Shown here: piece after piece, positions 46,514 through 57,809 of the stretch
Numbering within the stretch: position 1 is the stretch's first letter
Layout: each line of letters begins with the position of its first letter
DNA from: Mannheimia cairinae
Lineage (GTDB): Bacteria; Pseudomonadota; Gammaproteobacteria; Enterobacterales; Pasteurellaceae
NCBI RefSeq assembly: GCF_028649535.1
Contig: NZ_JAQSJE010000006.1
Location: 1-64,000 of the forward strand
Length of the DNA stretch: 64,000 bases
Direction of reading: 5' to 3'
The notes under the pieces: model-generated
What the model saw: the letters and a program-made list of their open reading frames with translations, nothing else
The model's database searches: none
What the model was told of the DNA's origin: nothing
Program-made: the position numbers and the translations under genes

Positions 46514-46942
46514 TTAGCCGTGGAAGTCATCGAATACTTCTTTTGCAGCTTCCACCGCATCAAAATTAGCCATTAGATCATTGATAACACGGCGAACACT
46601 AATATAGCCAGTGATATTGCCAGCTTCATCAAACATTGGTTGCACTGTTGTATCAACAACATAAACTACACCGCCTTTACCACAGTTAGGCACAATACCA
46701 GTCCAAATTTTACCTGCTTGAATTGTATCCCACATATCTTTATATACGGCTTTTGGTACAGATGGGTGACGTACGATATTGTGTGGTTGGCCAATTAATT
46801 CTTCACGAGAAAAACCTGTTAATTTACAGAAAAGATCATTGGCATAAGTAATAACGCCTTGTAAATCTGTAGTAGAAATAACTAATGTATCTTGTACTGC
46901 TTTTAATAGTGCTTCATTTGAAGGAACGATTTGTTCAGCCAT
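46514..46942 (-). CDS. Stand-alone Aer-like PAS protein
   Basis: The 142-residue protein is almost entirely one PAS domain: DLQGVITYANDLFCKLTGFS, then EELIGQPHNIVRHPSVPKAVYKDMW and TIQAGKIWTGIVPNCGKGG. The RHP(S/D)xPKA and WxGIV(x)N segments are those of the FAD-binding PAS of the aerotaxis sensor Aer. The HAMP and signalling parts of Aer are missing, and no membrane helix or output domain is present. It is probably a soluble redox sensor that acts through another protein. Monocistronic, with its own terminator and an IscR-like palindrome upstream. Confidence 0.8.
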   Translation of the reverse strand: MAEQIVPSNEALLKAVQDTLVISTTDLQGVITYANDLFCKLTGFSREELIGQPHNIVRHPSVPKAVYKDMWDTIQAGKIWTGIVPNCGKGGVVYVVDTTVQPMFDEAGNITGYISVRRVINDLMANFDAVEAAKEVFDDFHG

Positions 46943-47060
46943 ATTAAATCTCCATTATATAGATTGAGGTTATTTTGTTTATCAGAATTAGTACTGAAAA
47001 CATCTCTAGAATAATAGATAGAGATCCTAATGTAAATCCTAAATAACAACAATTCTCAAA

Positions 47061-47089
47061 AATAATCCAACTAAATTAGTCGGATTATT
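47061..47089. promoter_or_regulatory. Near-perfect palindrome resembling an IscR type 1 (Rrf2) box
   Basis: AATAATCC and GGATTATT flank the core CCAACTAAATTAGTCGG (47067-47083), which matches YYGACTRWWWYAGTCRR, the inner part of the IscR type 1 site, with one mismatch. The outer bases do not match the IscR consensus. On the minus strand it could also fold into a hairpin followed by TTTTTG, so an attenuator is an alternative. Confidence 0.4.
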
Positions 47090-47183
47090 AAAAATTACTA
47101 TATCACAACATTTAATTAATTTTGACTATAGATTATAGGCCGCATAAAAAGAAAATAAGTCGCATCATATTTTTGAATATAGT

Positions 47184-47211
47184 TTGAAATTTAATGAATT
47201 TAGCCTACAAT
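47184..47211 (+). promoter_or_regulatory. Predicted promoter of the ATP-grasp/esterase operon
   Basis: TTGAAA (47184-47189) and TACAAT (47206-47211) each match the sigma70 consensus at 5 of 6 positions, with a 16-base spacer. The leader would be about 40 bases. Confidence 0.55.
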
Positions 47212-47257
47212 CAAGTAATTATTTTTAATATTATGCAAACAACTTAAAGGAAGCACT

Positions 47258-48448
47258 ATGTCCAAACCTCTCAATTTCGTGATGATCTCCCCTCATTTTC
47301 CCACCAACTTTGAAACTTTTGCCGTTCGCTTACGTGAAACTGGGTTTAATACGTTAGGTATTGCCGATACACCATATGAGCAGCTCAGTGAAACATTACG
47401 CAACAATTTAACTGAATATTATCGTGTTGATAATATGGAGGATTATGATCAAGTTTATCGTGCCGTTGCTTATTTTGCTCATAAATATGGTCGCATTGAT
47501 CGTGTGGAATCCCACAATGAATATTGGCTTGAACTAGATGCGAAATTACGTACTGACTTTAATATTTTTGGTTACAAAAATGATGATATGTTATCGATTA
47601 AAACCAAAGCTCAAATGAAAGAAGTGTTCCGTAAAACTGGGTTAAAAGTTGCCCAAGGACGTGTTTTTAAAGATGATGTAGATGCCCGTAAGCTCGCAAA
47701 ACAGTTGAAATTCCCTGTTATCATCAAACCAAATTCAGGGGTTGGAGCAAGTGATACTTATAAAATTAAAACTGCAGAAGAATTAGAAGCTTTCTTTGGC
47801 TATAAAAACCCAACTGTAGAATATATTATGGAAGAGTTTATTGATGGCGATATTGTAACCTTTGACGGTTTAACCGACCACGAGGGTAATATCGTTTTCT
47901 ATTCTAGCTTAGAATATTCTGAAGCGGTGCTTGATACCGTTTCTAAAGACGGTGATATGTTCTACTATGTGCCACGTGAAATTTCTGAAAAATTAGTGGA
48001 ATTAGGCAAAAAATGTGTGAAAGCTTTTAATGTGAAAGAACGTTTCTTCCACTTTGAATTCTTCCGTGTAAAAGGTGGCAAGGGTAAGAAAGAAGAAATT
48101 TTACCATTAGAAATTAACTGCCGCCCACCAGGTGGTTTAACCATTGATATGTGGAACTATGCTAATGATTTTGACGTATTCAAAGAATATGCAAATATCG
48201 TGAAAGAAAATAAGTTCTATACTGATATCCAGCATCCTTGGAATGTAGTCTATATTTCTCGTAAAGCAAACCAAAACTATGTCAATTCTATCGAATCCGT
48301 TTGCGAAAAATTTGCAGGCAATATTATCAGCGTGCAAACCGTACCAGGCGTGTTTGCCAAAGTAATGGGCGAACAGGGTATTTTGGCTCGCACAGAAACA
48401 ATGGAACAAATGCGTGAAATTGTACAATTCGCACACGCAAAACAATAA
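47258..48448 (+). CDS. ATP-grasp ligase of unknown product
   Basis: The 396-residue protein has the ATP-grasp layout: a pre-ATP-grasp N domain (about 1-110), the glycine-rich ATP loop FPVIIKPNSGVGASDTYKI with Lys157, the acidic pair in YIMEEFIDGDIVTFDG (about 189-204) and the metal-binding ILPLEINCRPPGG with Glu285 and Asn287. Such enzymes join a carboxylate to an amine or thiol through an acyl phosphate. It is neither a biotin carboxylase nor a D-Ala ligase by length and motifs. It starts a two-gene operon with an alpha/beta-hydrolase 12 bases downstream. Confidence 0.85.
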   Translation: MSKPLNFVMISPHFPTNFETFAVRLRETGFNTLGIADTPYEQLSETLRNNLTEYYRVDNMEDYDQVYRAVAYFAHKYGRIDRVESHNEYWLELDAKLRTDFNIFGYKNDDMLSIKTKAQMKEVFRKTGLKVAQGRVFKDDVDARKLAKQLKFPVIIKPNSGVGASDTYKIKTAEELEAFFGYKNPTVEYIMEEFIDGDIVTFDGLTDHEGNIVFYSSLEYSEAVLDTVSKDGDMFYYVPREISEKLVELGKKCVKAFNVKERFFHFEFFRVKGGKGKKEEILPLEINCRPPGGLTIDMWNYANDFDVFKEYANIVKENKFYTDIQHPWNVVYISRKANQNYVNSIESVCEKFAGNIISVQTVPGVFAKVMGEQGILARTETMEQMREIVQFAHAKQ

Positions 48449-48460
48449 GAGGTAAATCCA

Positions 48461-49213
48461 ATGCATTTTGAAAAAAGAAGCCACTGGAGTGGAGAATTAG
48501 GACGTGAAATGTCATTTAATGTTTACGGCCACGCAGGCAAGCCTGTGATTGTATTTCCTTCATCGGGTGGGAATGAAAATGAATATGGTAACTTCGGAAT
48601 GATAGAAACTTGTCGCTCCTTTATTGAACGAGGCTTAATTAAATTCTATACACCAGACTCTTATGATGCTGAATCTTGGTTATCAAAACATAAATCAGGC
48701 CACGATATGGCATTAGCACACAATGCTTATGACCGCTATATCATTCACGAATTAGTGCCTCTCATTCGCCACGAGTCTCAATGGAACGGTACAATGATTG
48801 CCACTGGTTGCAGTATGGGGGCATTCCATACAATGAACTTTGCATTACGTCATCCAGACTTATTTGATATTGCTATTGCATTAAGCGGTGTATATGACGC
48901 ACGCTTCTTTACTGGTGAATTCTATGGAGATAAAGCTGTTTATTTCAACTCACCTATTGATTATATATGGGGGCAAAACGATGACTGGTTCTTAGGCCGT
49001 TATCGCCAAAATCATTATATTGTTGCAGTAGGGCAAGGAGCTTGGGAAGAACAACACGTGGAAGATACTCATCGCCTAGAAGATGCCTTCAACGCAAAAG
49101 GCATTCGTGCTTGGTTCGACTATTGGGGTTTTGATATTGACCACGATTGGCCAACTTGGCGAAAACAGATGCCTTATTTCTTAGGTAAGCTAGAAGAGCA
49201 AGGTATCATTTAA
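48461..49213 (+). CDS. Alpha/beta-hydrolase (esterase family)
   Basis: The 250-residue protein has the nucleophile elbow ATGCSMGAFHTMNFAL (GxSxG, Ser118), an Asp candidate near 150-200 and the catalytic His228 in FDIDHDWPTWR. KPVIVFPSSGGNENEYGN near residue 27 forms the oxyanion region. It matches the esterase D-like family. No signal peptide, so cytoplasmic. Being co-transcribed with an ATP-grasp ligase suggests it acts on, releases or proofreads the ligase product; this is inference. Confidence 0.85.
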   Translation: MHFEKRSHWSGELGREMSFNVYGHAGKPVIVFPSSGGNENEYGNFGMIETCRSFIERGLIKFYTPDSYDAESWLSKHKSGHDMALAHNAYDRYIIHELVPLIRHESQWNGTMIATGCSMGAFHTMNFALRHPDLFDIAIALSGVYDARFFTGEFYGDKAVYFNSPIDYIWGQNDDWFLGRYRQNHYIVAVGQGAWEEQHVEDTHRLEDAFNAKGIRAWFDYWGFDIDHDWPTWRKQMPYFLGKLEEQGII

Positions 49214-49225
49214 CTATAAAGAATC

Positions 49226-49273
49226 AAGCGGTCTAATTTTAGTAAGATTTTACAAAAATTAGCCCGCTTTTTA
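49226..49273 (+). terminator. Uptake-signal-derived terminator after the esterase gene
   Basis: AAGCGGTCTAATTTT (49226-49240) pairs with AAAATTAGCCCGCTT (49255-49269) with one mismatch, followed by TTT. The second uptake signal is degenerate. Confidence 0.8.
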
Positions 49274-49283
49274 AGCTAAACAA

Positions 49284-50792
49284 TTAATGTTTAATAATAT
49301 CAATATCTTCTGATTTATCGTGAATACCAAAACGATCGACTAGCGTTTTACTCGCCTCATTAAGACCAATAACATCTACGTTCACACCATTTTTACGATA
49401 TTTCAATACGACTTTATCTAAGGCTGAAACTGCTGTGACATCCCAAAAATGCGTATGTGTAAGATCGATACTCACATATTTAATTTTAGGATTATTAAAC
49501 TCAAATTGATCAATAAAATCATCTGCAGAAGCAAAGAAAACTTGACCTACAACACCATAACCTAAACTTTGTTCACTTCCTGTCGGCAATACTCTAACGA
49601 CCATATAACGACCAATCTTATTCGCAAAAAATAATGCCGAAAGTAATACTCCAGCAAATACACCAAGTGCTAAGTTATGAGTATAAACAACTATCCCTAC
49701 AGTAACTAACATCACAACATTAAAACCAATAGGGTGAGTTTTAAGTTCTTTAACAGATTGCCAATTAAATGTACCAATAGAGACCATAATCATAACTGCA
49801 ACTAATGCAGCCATTGGGATTACTTTTAGTAAATCACTTAAGAAAACAACCATAATCAGTAAAAATATACCAGCTAAGAAAGTCGATAGCCTCGTACGTC
49901 CACCAGATTTTACATTAATAACTGATTGGCCAATCATTGCACAACCAGCCATTCCTCCAAAACAACCACTTACGATATTCGCAATACCCTGCCCTTTACA
50001 TTCACGGTTTTTATCGCTCTCTGTTTCAGTCATCTCATCTACAATAGTAGCAGTCATCAATGATTCCAATAAACCTACTGCGGCAAGACTTAATGAATAT
50101 GGCAGAATAATTAGTAAAGTTTCTAAATTTAAAGGAATATCAGGTAACAAGAAGACAGGTAAAGTATCAGGAAGCTGCCCCATATCACTAACTGTGCGCA
50201 CATCAACACCTTGCCAAACAGTAAAGAGTGTTAAAGTAATAATAGTCACTAATGGAGATGGAATGATTTTACCAAGTACCGGCACATAGGGAAATAAATA
50301 GATAATAGCTAATCCAACACCTACAAGAGCATAAGTATGCCAAGTTGTATTTTGTAATTCAGGAAGCTGAGCCATAAAGATCAGAATTGCTAATGCATTT
50401 ACAAAGCCAATAACAACTGCTCTTGCAACAAATCTCATTAATGAACCTAATTTTAACCAACCTGCAATAATTTGAATAACTCCGGTCAGCAAAGTAGCTG
50501 CAAGCATATATTGTAAACCGTGATCTCGAACTAAGCTTGCTAGCACTAATGCCATCGCTCCCGTCGCCGCTGAAATCATCGCAGGTCTGCCACCTACAAA
50601 ACTGATCACGACCGCAATACAAAATGAAGCATATAAACCGATCTTAGGATCTACTCCAGCAATAATAGAAAATGCAATTGCTTCTGGAATTAAAGCTAAT
50701 GCAACAACTAAGCTTGATAGTACATCTCCTCGAACATTCGAAAACCACTGTTTTTTTATCCCCACAGATGAAAATTTAAATAAAGATGACAT
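49284..50792 (-). CDS. SulP-family anion transporter with STAS domain
   Basis: The 502-residue protein has about 12 helices with ALALIPEAIAFSIIAGVDPKIGLYASF and GGRPAMISAATGAMALVLA, the SLC26/SulP signature, and a C-terminal STAS domain (about 400-500, VSIDLTHTHFWDVTAVSALDKVV). SulP proteins carry sulfate, bicarbonate or other anions; the substrate cannot be told. It stands alone, convergent with the esterase gene, and lies just after the end of the ribosomal cluster. Confidence 0.9.
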   Translation of the reverse strand: MSSLFKFSSVGIKKQWFSNVRGDVLSSLVVALALIPEAIAFSIIAGVDPKIGLYASFCIAVVISFVGGRPAMISAATGAMALVLASLVRDHGLQYMLAATLLTGVIQIIAGWLKLGSLMRFVARAVVIGFVNALAILIFMAQLPELQNTTWHTYALVGVGLAIIYLFPYVPVLGKIIPSPLVTIITLTLFTVWQGVDVRTVSDMGQLPDTLPVFLLPDIPLNLETLLIILPYSLSLAAVGLLESLMTATIVDEMTETESDKNRECKGQGIANIVSGCFGGMAGCAMIGQSVINVKSGGRTRLSTFLAGIFLLIMVVFLSDLLKVIPMAALVAVMIMVSIGTFNWQSVKELKTHPIGFNVVMLVTVGIVVYTHNLALGVFAGVLLSALFFANKIGRYMVVRVLPTGSEQSLGYGVVGQVFFASADDFIDQFEFNNPKIKYVSIDLTHTHFWDVTAVSALDKVVLKYRKNGVNVDVIGLNEASKTLVDRFGIHDKSEDIDIIKH

Positions 50793-50818
50793 ATTTATCC
50801 TATTCTTAATAAAAAATA

Positions 50819-50846
50819 AAACCCCGATAACATAATATCGGGGTTT
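50819..50846 (-). terminator. Terminator of the ribosomal alpha operon
   Basis: AACCCCGATA and TATCGGGGTT form a stable stem, followed on the minus strand by TTATTTTTTATT. It ends transcription after rplQ. Confidence 0.9.
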
Positions 50847-50869
50847 ATATTCAAAATTTAATTAGATGA

Positions 50870-51259
<390 letters not shown>

Positions 51260-51289
51260 CTATTCCTTCTTAGAAAATCTATACCGAAA

Positions 51290-52279
51290 CTAGTCTTCTG
51301 CAATACTTGCAGGTGGCCAGTTTTCAAGGCGCATACCAAGTGATAAGCCACGTGAAGCAAGAACATCTTTAATCTCTGTAAGAGATTTCTTACCTAAGTT
51401 AGGTGTTTTAAGAAGTTCAACTTCTGTACGTTGTACTAAATCACCGATATAGTGAATTGTCTCTGCTTTCAAACAGTTAGCAGAACGAACTGTCAGCTCT
51501 AAGTCATCTACTGGGCGAAGAAGAATAGGATCAAACTCCGGTTTTTCTTCTTTCACTTCAGGCTGACGAACATCACGCAAATCAACGAATGCAGCAAGTT
51601 GCTCTGCTAAAATCGTTGCAGCACGACGGATAGCTTCTTCTGGATCTAATGTACCATTAGTTTCCATCTCAATAACGAGTTTATCTAAATCAGTACGTTG
51701 TTCAACACGAGCAGCTTCTACATTATAAGCAATGCGATCTACTGGGCTGAAGCGTGCATCCACTAATAAACGACCGATTGGACGATCGTCATTTTGAGTA
51801 TGAATACGTGCTGATGCAGGTACATAACCACGACCACGTTGAACACGAATGCGCATATTAATTGAGGCATTCTTGTCTGTTAAATTACAAATTACGTGCT
51901 CTGGATTTACAATTTCCACATCGCCATCGTGCGTGATGTCGGCTGCAGTTACAGGGCCAATTCCAGATTTATTTAGTGTCAAAATAATATCATCTTTATT
52001 TTGCACTTTTACCGCTAGACCTTTAAGGTTTAATAAAACCTCAAGAATATCTTCCTGAACGCCTTCCTTGCTGCTGTATTCGTGTAATACACCATCAATT
52101 TCAACTTCAGTAACTGCACAACCCGGCATAGATGAAAGTAAAATGCGACGAAGTGCGTTACCTAATGTATGGCCAAAACCACGTTCTAACGGCTCTAATG
52201 TCACTTTAGCGTGAGTTGAACTAACTTGTTCAATATTCACTAAGTGCGGCTTTAAAAATTCTGTCACAGAACCCTGCAT
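51290..52279 (-). CDS. rpoA: RNA polymerase alpha subunit
   Basis: The 329-residue protein has the assembly domain ([20 protein letters not shown]), a flexible linker around 235-250 and the C-terminal domain ([43 protein letters not shown]) that touches UP elements and activators such as FNR and CRP. Length equals E. coli RpoA. In the alpha operon between rpsD and rplQ. Confidence 0.98.
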   Translation of the reverse strand: MQGSVTEFLKPHLVNIEQVSSTHAKVTLEPLERGFGHTLGNALRRILLSSMPGCAVTEVEIDGVLHEYSSKEGVQEDILEVLLNLKGLAVKVQNKDDIILTLNKSGIGPVTAADITHDGDVEIVNPEHVICNLTDKNASINMRIRVQRGRGYVPASARIHTQNDDRPIGRLLVDARFSPVDRIAYNVEAARVEQRTDLDKLVIEMETNGTLDPEEAIRRAATILAEQLAAFVDLRDVRQPEVKEEKPEFDPILLRPVDDLELTVRSANCLKAETIHYIGDLVQRTEVELLKTPNLGKKSLTEIKDVLASRGLSLGMRLENWPPASIAED

Positions 52280-52309
52280 TTTTTCCTCTCTTTGCGGTTA
52301 AGCTAACTA

Positions 52310-52936
52310 TTATTTAGAGTAAAGCTCAACGATCAGATGTTCATTAATATCTGCTGATAGATCAGAACGTTCTGGAGTGCGTTTAAATACGCCTTCCATT
52401 TTAGTTGCATCAACTTCTAACCAAGTTGGTTTTTCACGTTGAGTTGCTAATTCTAATGATGCTTTAATACGTGCTTGTTTTTTAGATTTCTCACGAACAG
52501 CAACCACATCATCAACAGAAACTTGGAATGAAGGAATGTTTACTACACGACCGTTTACTACGATTGATTTATGGCTAACAAGCTGGCGTGCTTCTGCACG
52601 AGTTGCAGCAAAACCCATACGATAAACTACGTTATCTAAACGACCTTCTAATAATACTAATAAGTTTTCACCTGTATTACCTTTCAAGCGGTTTGCTTCT
52701 GTATAATAATTACGGAATTGACGCTCTAAGATACCATAAATACGGCGAACTTTTTGTTTTTCACGTAACTGACTACCGTAGTCAGATAAACGAGGCTTGC
52801 GAGCACCGTGTTGGCCAGGAGCTACATCAAGTCTATTTCTACATTTTGATTCAATCGCACGAACGCCTGATTTTAAAAATAAATCAGTAGCTTCACGACG
52901 GCTTAGCTTGAGCTTAGGACCCAAATATCTTGCCAT
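52310..52936 (-). CDS. rpsD: 30S ribosomal protein S4
   Basis: The 208-residue protein starts [20 protein letters not shown] and carries the S4 RNA-binding domain ([31 protein letters not shown]). S4 starts 16S rRNA folding and represses its own alpha operon by binding the rpsM leader. Length is near E. coli (206). Confidence 0.98.
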   Translation of the reverse strand: MARYLGPKLKLSRREATDLFLKSGVRAIESKCRNRLDVAPGQHGARKPRLSDYGSQLREKQKVRRIYGILERQFRNYYTEANRLKGNTGENLLVLLEGRLDNVVYRMGFAATRAEARQLVSHKSIVVNGRVVNIPSFQVSVDDVVAVREKSKKQARIKASLELATQREKPTWLEVDATKMEGVFKRTPERSDLSADINEHLIVELYSK

Positions 52937-52964
52937 TTTCTTTCTCCAATTATTCTAACGTCAA

Positions 52965-53357
<393 letters not shown>

Positions 53358-53370
53358 TTATCTACTCCGA

Positions 53371-53727
53371 CTATTTTTTGATCGGTTTGCGTGGACCTTT
53401 ACGGGTACGCGCATTAGTCTTAGTACGTTGACCACGTACAGGTAAACTACGACGATGACGTAAACCACGGTAGCAACCTAAGTCTAAAAGACGTTTGATG
53501 CTTAAAGTTACTTCACGACGTAAATCACCTTCGACAGTAAATTTACCAACTTCTTCACGCAGTTTTTCAATCTGCTCTTCAGACAATTCTCTGATCTTTA
53601 CATCTTCAGCAATACCCGTTGCTGCACAAATAGCTTTAGCACGAGTTTTACCGATACCGTAAATTGCAGTTAATGCGATTACAGTGTGTTTTTGATCAGG
53701 AATGTTAATGCCTGCAATACGGGCCAC
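53371..53727 (-). CDS. rpsM: 30S ribosomal protein S13, GUG start
   Basis: The 118-residue protein starts (GTG)[19 protein letters not shown] and has the C-terminal [20 protein letters not shown] and [10 protein letters not shown]13 contacts the tRNAs and the 50S head bridge. The start codon is GTG with GGAGTGCATA upstream; in E. coli the S4 repressor pseudoknot overlaps a GUG start of this gene, and the leader here is also structured. First gene of the alpha operon. Confidence 0.97.
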   Translation of the reverse strand: MARIAGINIPDQKHTVIALTAIYGIGKTRAKAICAATGIAEDVKIRELSEEQIEKLREEVGKFTVEGDLRREVTLSIKRLLDLGCYRGLRHRRSLPVRGQRTKTNARTRKGPRKPIKK

Positions 53728-53810
53728 TATGCACTCCTATTATTTAAGTTTATTGATATACTGATCTTGAAAAGCCCGTTTCAGGATACTCAAACAGTAT
53801 ATCAGGATGA
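53728..53810 (-). promoter_or_regulatory. Structured leader of the alpha operon, probable S4 operator
   Basis: TGATATACTG (53754-53763) and CAGTATATCA (53795-53804) form a 10-bp outer stem enclosing a TGAAA/TTTCA hairpin, just before the rpsM Shine-Dalgarno. The E. coli alpha leader at this place is an S4-binding pseudoknot. The role here is inferred from position and structure. Confidence 0.6.
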
Positions 53811-53814
53811 ATGA

Positions 53815-53850
53815 GCTGAGCAGTATAACTGCTCAGCGGGTTCTTTGCAA
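53815..53850 (-). promoter_or_regulatory. Predicted alpha operon promoter inside a palindrome
   Basis: On the minus strand TTGCAA (53850-53845) and TATACT (53827-53822) are 17 bases apart. A perfect palindrome GCTGAGCAGT-N3-ACTGCTCAGC (53815-53837) spans the -10. It may end or attenuate transcripts from secY-rpmJ, but it has no T-run. Confidence 0.5.
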
Positions 53851-53865
53851 GAAATATGCGTAAAA

Positions 53866-53979
53866 TTAACCTTGACGTTGTTTGTGTTTAGGGTCGCTAC
53901 AAATTACACGAACCACACCTTCACGCTTGATTACTTTACAATTACGGCACATTCTTTTTACTGAAGCACGAACTTTCAT
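53866..53979 (-). CDS. rpmJ: 50S ribosomal protein L36
   Basis: This 37-residue gene begins [20 protein letters not shown] and ends DPKHKQRQG. Cys11, Cys14, Cys27 and His32 make the zinc site, so it is the zinc-binding form of L36. The ATG has AAGGA upstream. It lies 20 bases after secY and closes the spc operon. Confidence 0.97.
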   Translation of the reverse strand: MKVRASVKRMCRNCKVIKREGVVRVICSDPKHKQRQG

Positions 53980-53999
53980 TGCTTATCCTTTGTTAGGGC

Positions 54000-55322
54000 T
54001 TATTGACCTAAGCCTTTTAAGTTAGCTTTCTTCAACACAGAATCATATTGTTGAGACATTAAATGGCTCTGAACCTGTGCGATGAAATCCATAATTACAA
54101 CCACTACAATCAGTAAAGAAGTTCCACCTAATTGGAAAGGTACTTTCCATAATGATGTAATGATAAAAGGAACCAAACAAACAAAAGCAATATATAACGC
54201 ACCAATTAAGGTTAAACGTGTCATTACTTTATCAATATAACGCGATGTTTGTTCGCCTGGTCGATAACCTGGTACAAACGCACCTGATTTCTTAAGATTA
54301 TCCGCTGTATCACGAGGATTATACTGCATTCCGGTATAAAAGAATGCGAAGAAAATCACGGCCATTGTAAATAATACAATATACAATGGTTGCCCTGGCT
54401 GTAATAATTGCGAAAGGCTAAACAACCATTCAAACCCCTCACTTTGACCAAACCACTGAGTAATACTCGCAGGAAATAAAATAATACTTGAAGCAAAAAT
54501 TGCTGGTATTACACCTGCCATATTAACTTTAAGTGGTAAATGAGAAGATCTTGCAGGTGCCATCATTCTACCTTGTTGGCGACTTGCATAGTTCACAACT
54601 ATTCTTCTTTGTCCACGTTCAACAAAAACAACAAAATAAGTTACTGCAAATGCAATTATTGCTACTAGTAATAATACAATAAAAGATAACTCACCTTGGC
54701 GAGCTTGTTCAATTGTTTGCCCTATAGTTGCAGGAAGATCTGCAACAATACCTGCAAAAATAATCAATGAGATACCGTTTCCGATACCACGCTCAGTGAT
54801 TTGCTCACCTAGCCACATTAAGAACATAGTTCCAGTTACTAAGCTAATTACAGAAGTTACATAGAATAATAAACTTGGATTAGGAACTAATCCTTGTACC
54901 ATATTCGGTAGGGCTAATGAAATACCAATTGATTGAATAAATGCTAATAACAATGTGCCATAGCGTGTATATTTGCTAATTTTTCTACGCCCAGCCTCAC
55001 CTTCTTTCTTTAATTCAGCTAAAGGCGGATGAATTGCTGTCAATAATTGAATAATAATTGACGCAGAAATATAAGGCATAATACCCAATGCAAATATTGA
55101 AGCACGGCTTAAAGCACCACCAGAGAACATATTAAACATATCAATGATGGTGCCCTGCTGTTGTCGAATTAATTCGGATAATACAGAAGCATCAATGCCA
55201 GGAACAGGTATAAAAGAACCGATACGGAAAACGATTAACGCACCTAAAACAAATAATAATCTTGATTTAAGCTCGCCAGTCCCTTTTTGTGTACTACCTT
55301 GGTACCCTGGTTGCTTTGCCAT
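54000..55322 (-). CDS. secY: Protein translocase subunit SecY
   Basis: The 440-residue protein has ten helices, the N-terminal [28 protein letters not shown], the plug-domain stretch [35 protein letters not shown] and the cytoplasmic loop [15 protein letters not shown]. It forms the SecYEG channel. Length matches E. coli (443). Between rplO and rpmJ in the spc operon. Confidence 0.98.
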   Translation of the reverse strand: MAKQPGYQGSTQKGTGELKSRLLFVLGALIVFRIGSFIPVPGIDASVLSELIRQQQGTIIDMFNMFSGGALSRASIFALGIMPYISASIIIQLLTAIHPPLAELKKEGEAGRRKISKYTRYGTLLLAFIQSIGISLALPNMVQGLVPNPSLLFYVTSVISLVTGTMFLMWLGEQITERGIGNGISLIIFAGIVADLPATIGQTIEQARQGELSFIVLLLVAIIAFAVTYFVVFVERGQRRIVVNYASRQQGRMMAPARSSHLPLKVNMAGVIPAIFASSIILFPASITQWFGQSEGFEWLFSLSQLLQPGQPLYIVLFTMAVIFFAFFYTGMQYNPRDTADNLKKSGAFVPGYRPGEQTSRYIDKVMTRLTLIGALYIAFVCLVPFIITSLWKVPFQLGGTSLLIVVVVIMDFIAQVQSHLMSQQYDSVLKKANLKGLGQ

Positions 55323-55325
55323 CTA

Positions 55326-55760
55326 TTATTCCTCGATAGAACCGCCAGCAGCTTCAATAGCAGCTTTAGCACCTTTAGTAACACGCAATCCTTTAACTAC
55401 TACTGCTTTCTCAATTTTACCTGCTAGAATTACTTTAGCTGATAAAATATCTTTAGTAATAATATTAGCTGCTTTTAATGCTTCTAAAGTTACTTCGTTG
55501 CCATCTACTTTAGCTAAGTCGTTTAAACGAATTTCAGCTACACGGAATGATTGTAGTGAAGTAAAACCAAATTTTGGTAAACGACGGTATAAAGGCATTT
55601 GACCACCCTCGAAACCACGACGAACACGTCCGCCTGAACGAGATTTTTGACCTTTATGACCACGACCACCAGTTTTGCCTAAACCTGAACCAATACCGCG
55701 ACCTAAACGTTTTGCACTGTGCTTAGCGCCTTCAGCTGGAGAAAGAGAATTTAAACGCAT
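55326..55760 (-). CDS. rplO: 50S ribosomal protein L15
   Basis: The 144-residue protein begins [20 protein letters not shown] with the glycine/arginine-rich [16 protein letters not shown] of L15. Three bases separate its stop from the secY start. Late-assembly 50S protein. Confidence 0.98.
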   Translation of the reverse strand: MRLNSLSPAEGAKHSAKRLGRGIGSGLGKTGGRGHKGQKSRSGGRVRRGFEGGQMPLYRRLPKFGFTSLQSFRVAEIRLNDLAKVDGNEVTLEALKAANIITKDILSAKVILAGKIEKAVVVKGLRVTKGAKAAIEAAGGSIEE

Positions 55761-55764
55761 TCGA

Positions 55765-55941
55765 TTATTCCTCCACTTTAACCATATAAGATACTTGATT
55801 GATCATACCACGTACAGCTGGTGTATCTTCAAGTTCTACAGTATGACGAATATGACGAAGACCTAAGCCCTTTAACGTTGCTTTATGCTTCGGTAAACGA
55901 GCGATAGAGCTACGAGTTTGAGTTACTTTAATTTTTGCCAT
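55765..55941 (-). CDS. rpmD: 50S ribosomal protein L30
   Basis: The 58-residue protein starts [20 protein letters not shown] and contains [24 protein letters not shown] two codons upstream also opens the frame, but the ATG at 55941 gives the usual N terminus. It lies 6 bases after rpsE. Confidence 0.97.
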   Translation of the reverse strand: MAKIKVTQTRSSIARLPKHKATLKGLGLRHIRHTVELEDTPAVRGMINQVSYMVKVEE

Positions 55942-55947
55942 ATCCAA

Positions 55948-56816
<869 letters not shown>

Positions 56817-56830
56817 AGTGTTACCTTACT

Positions 56831-57364
56831 TTACTTTTTCTTCGCTTCTTTTGTACGTACTACTTCATCAGCGTAACGTACACCTTTGCCTTTATAAGGC
56901 TCTGGACGGCGATATGCACGAATATCTGCTGCAACTTGGCCGATTAACTGTTTGTCAGCACTTTTCAGAACGATTTCTGTTTGTGATGGACATTCACCAG
57001 TTACGCCAGCTGGCAGCGCATGTTCTACTGGGTGAGAGAAACCTAAACTTAAAGCAACAACGTTACCTTTCATTTGAGCTCTGTAACCAACACCCACTAA
57101 TTGCAATTTCTTAGTAAAGCCTTCAGTAACACCGATAACCATAGCATTAACAAGTGCACGAGCAGTACCCGCTTGTGCATCTGCATTAGCAACACCTTCA
57201 CGAGGTGCAAAAGTTAATGCGTTAGCTTCTTGTTTTACTTCAACTGCATTATGAATTTCACGAGATAACTCGCCGTTTTTACCTTTAACTGTTAATAGCT
57301 GACCGTCAAGTTTTACCTCAACACCGGCAGGAATATTAACAGGTGCTTTTGCGACACGAGACAT
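56831..57364 (-). CDS. rplF: 50S ribosomal protein L6
   Basis: The 177-residue protein starts [20 protein letters not shown] and ends with [20 protein letters not shown], the L6 signature. It lies near the factor-binding site of the 50S subunit. Confidence 0.98.
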   Translation of the reverse strand: MSRVAKAPVNIPAGVEVKLDGQLLTVKGKNGELSREIHNAVEVKQEANALTFAPREGVANADAQAGTARALVNAMVIGVTEGFTKKLQLVGVGYRAQMKGNVVALSLGFSHPVEHALPAGVTGECPSQTEIVLKSADKQLIGQVAADIRAYRRPEPYKGKGVRYADEVVRTKEAKKK

Positions 57365-57380
57365 TTTTCCTACCTCTCTA

Positions 57381-57773
57381 TTATGCTACGTAACAGATAA
57401 TTTCACCGCCCAATCCTGCTTGACGAGCAGCACGGTCGGTCATTACACCTTTAGATGTAGAAACAACAGCAATACCTAAACCACCCATTACTTTTGGTAA
57501 TTCATCTTTGCCTTTATAAATGCGAAGACCTGGACGGCTCACACGTTGAATACTTTCTACAACTGGTTTGTTTTGGAAATATTTTAAAGTAATTTCCAGT
57601 TCAGGTTTTGCACCCTCAACAACTTTAACGCTTTCGATATAACCTTCTTCAGCTAAAACATTTGCAATAGCAACTTTTAACTTAGATGAAGGCATACTGA
57701 TTGCAACTTTATTCGCAGCTTGACCGTTACGAATACGGGTCAGCATATCTGCGATTGGATCTTGCATGCTCAT
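57381..57773 (-). CDS. rpsH: 30S ribosomal protein S8
   Basis: The 130-residue protein starts [20 protein letters not shown] and carries the C-terminal [21 protein letters not shown] of S8. In E. coli S8 is the repressor of the spc operon, acting at the rplE region. Confidence 0.98.
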   Translation of the reverse strand: MSMQDPIADMLTRIRNGQAANKVAISMPSSKLKVAIANVLAEEGYIESVKVVEGAKPELEITLKYFQNKPVVESIQRVSRPGLRIYKGKDELPKVMGGLGIAVVSTSKGVMTDRAARQAGLGGEIICYVA

Positions 57774-57809
57774 GTATTTACTCCCATGATTCCAAATTAA
57801 AAGAGGTTA

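Larger units (their letters stand above)
46943..47257. other. Divergent intergenic region between the PAS and ATP-grasp genes
   Basis: The 315 bases contain an inverted repeat ATCTCTA-N10-TAGAGAT (47002-47025), a long near-perfect palindrome (47061-47089) and a predicted promoter for the ATP-grasp gene (47184-47211). No small gene was seen. Confidence 0.6.
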
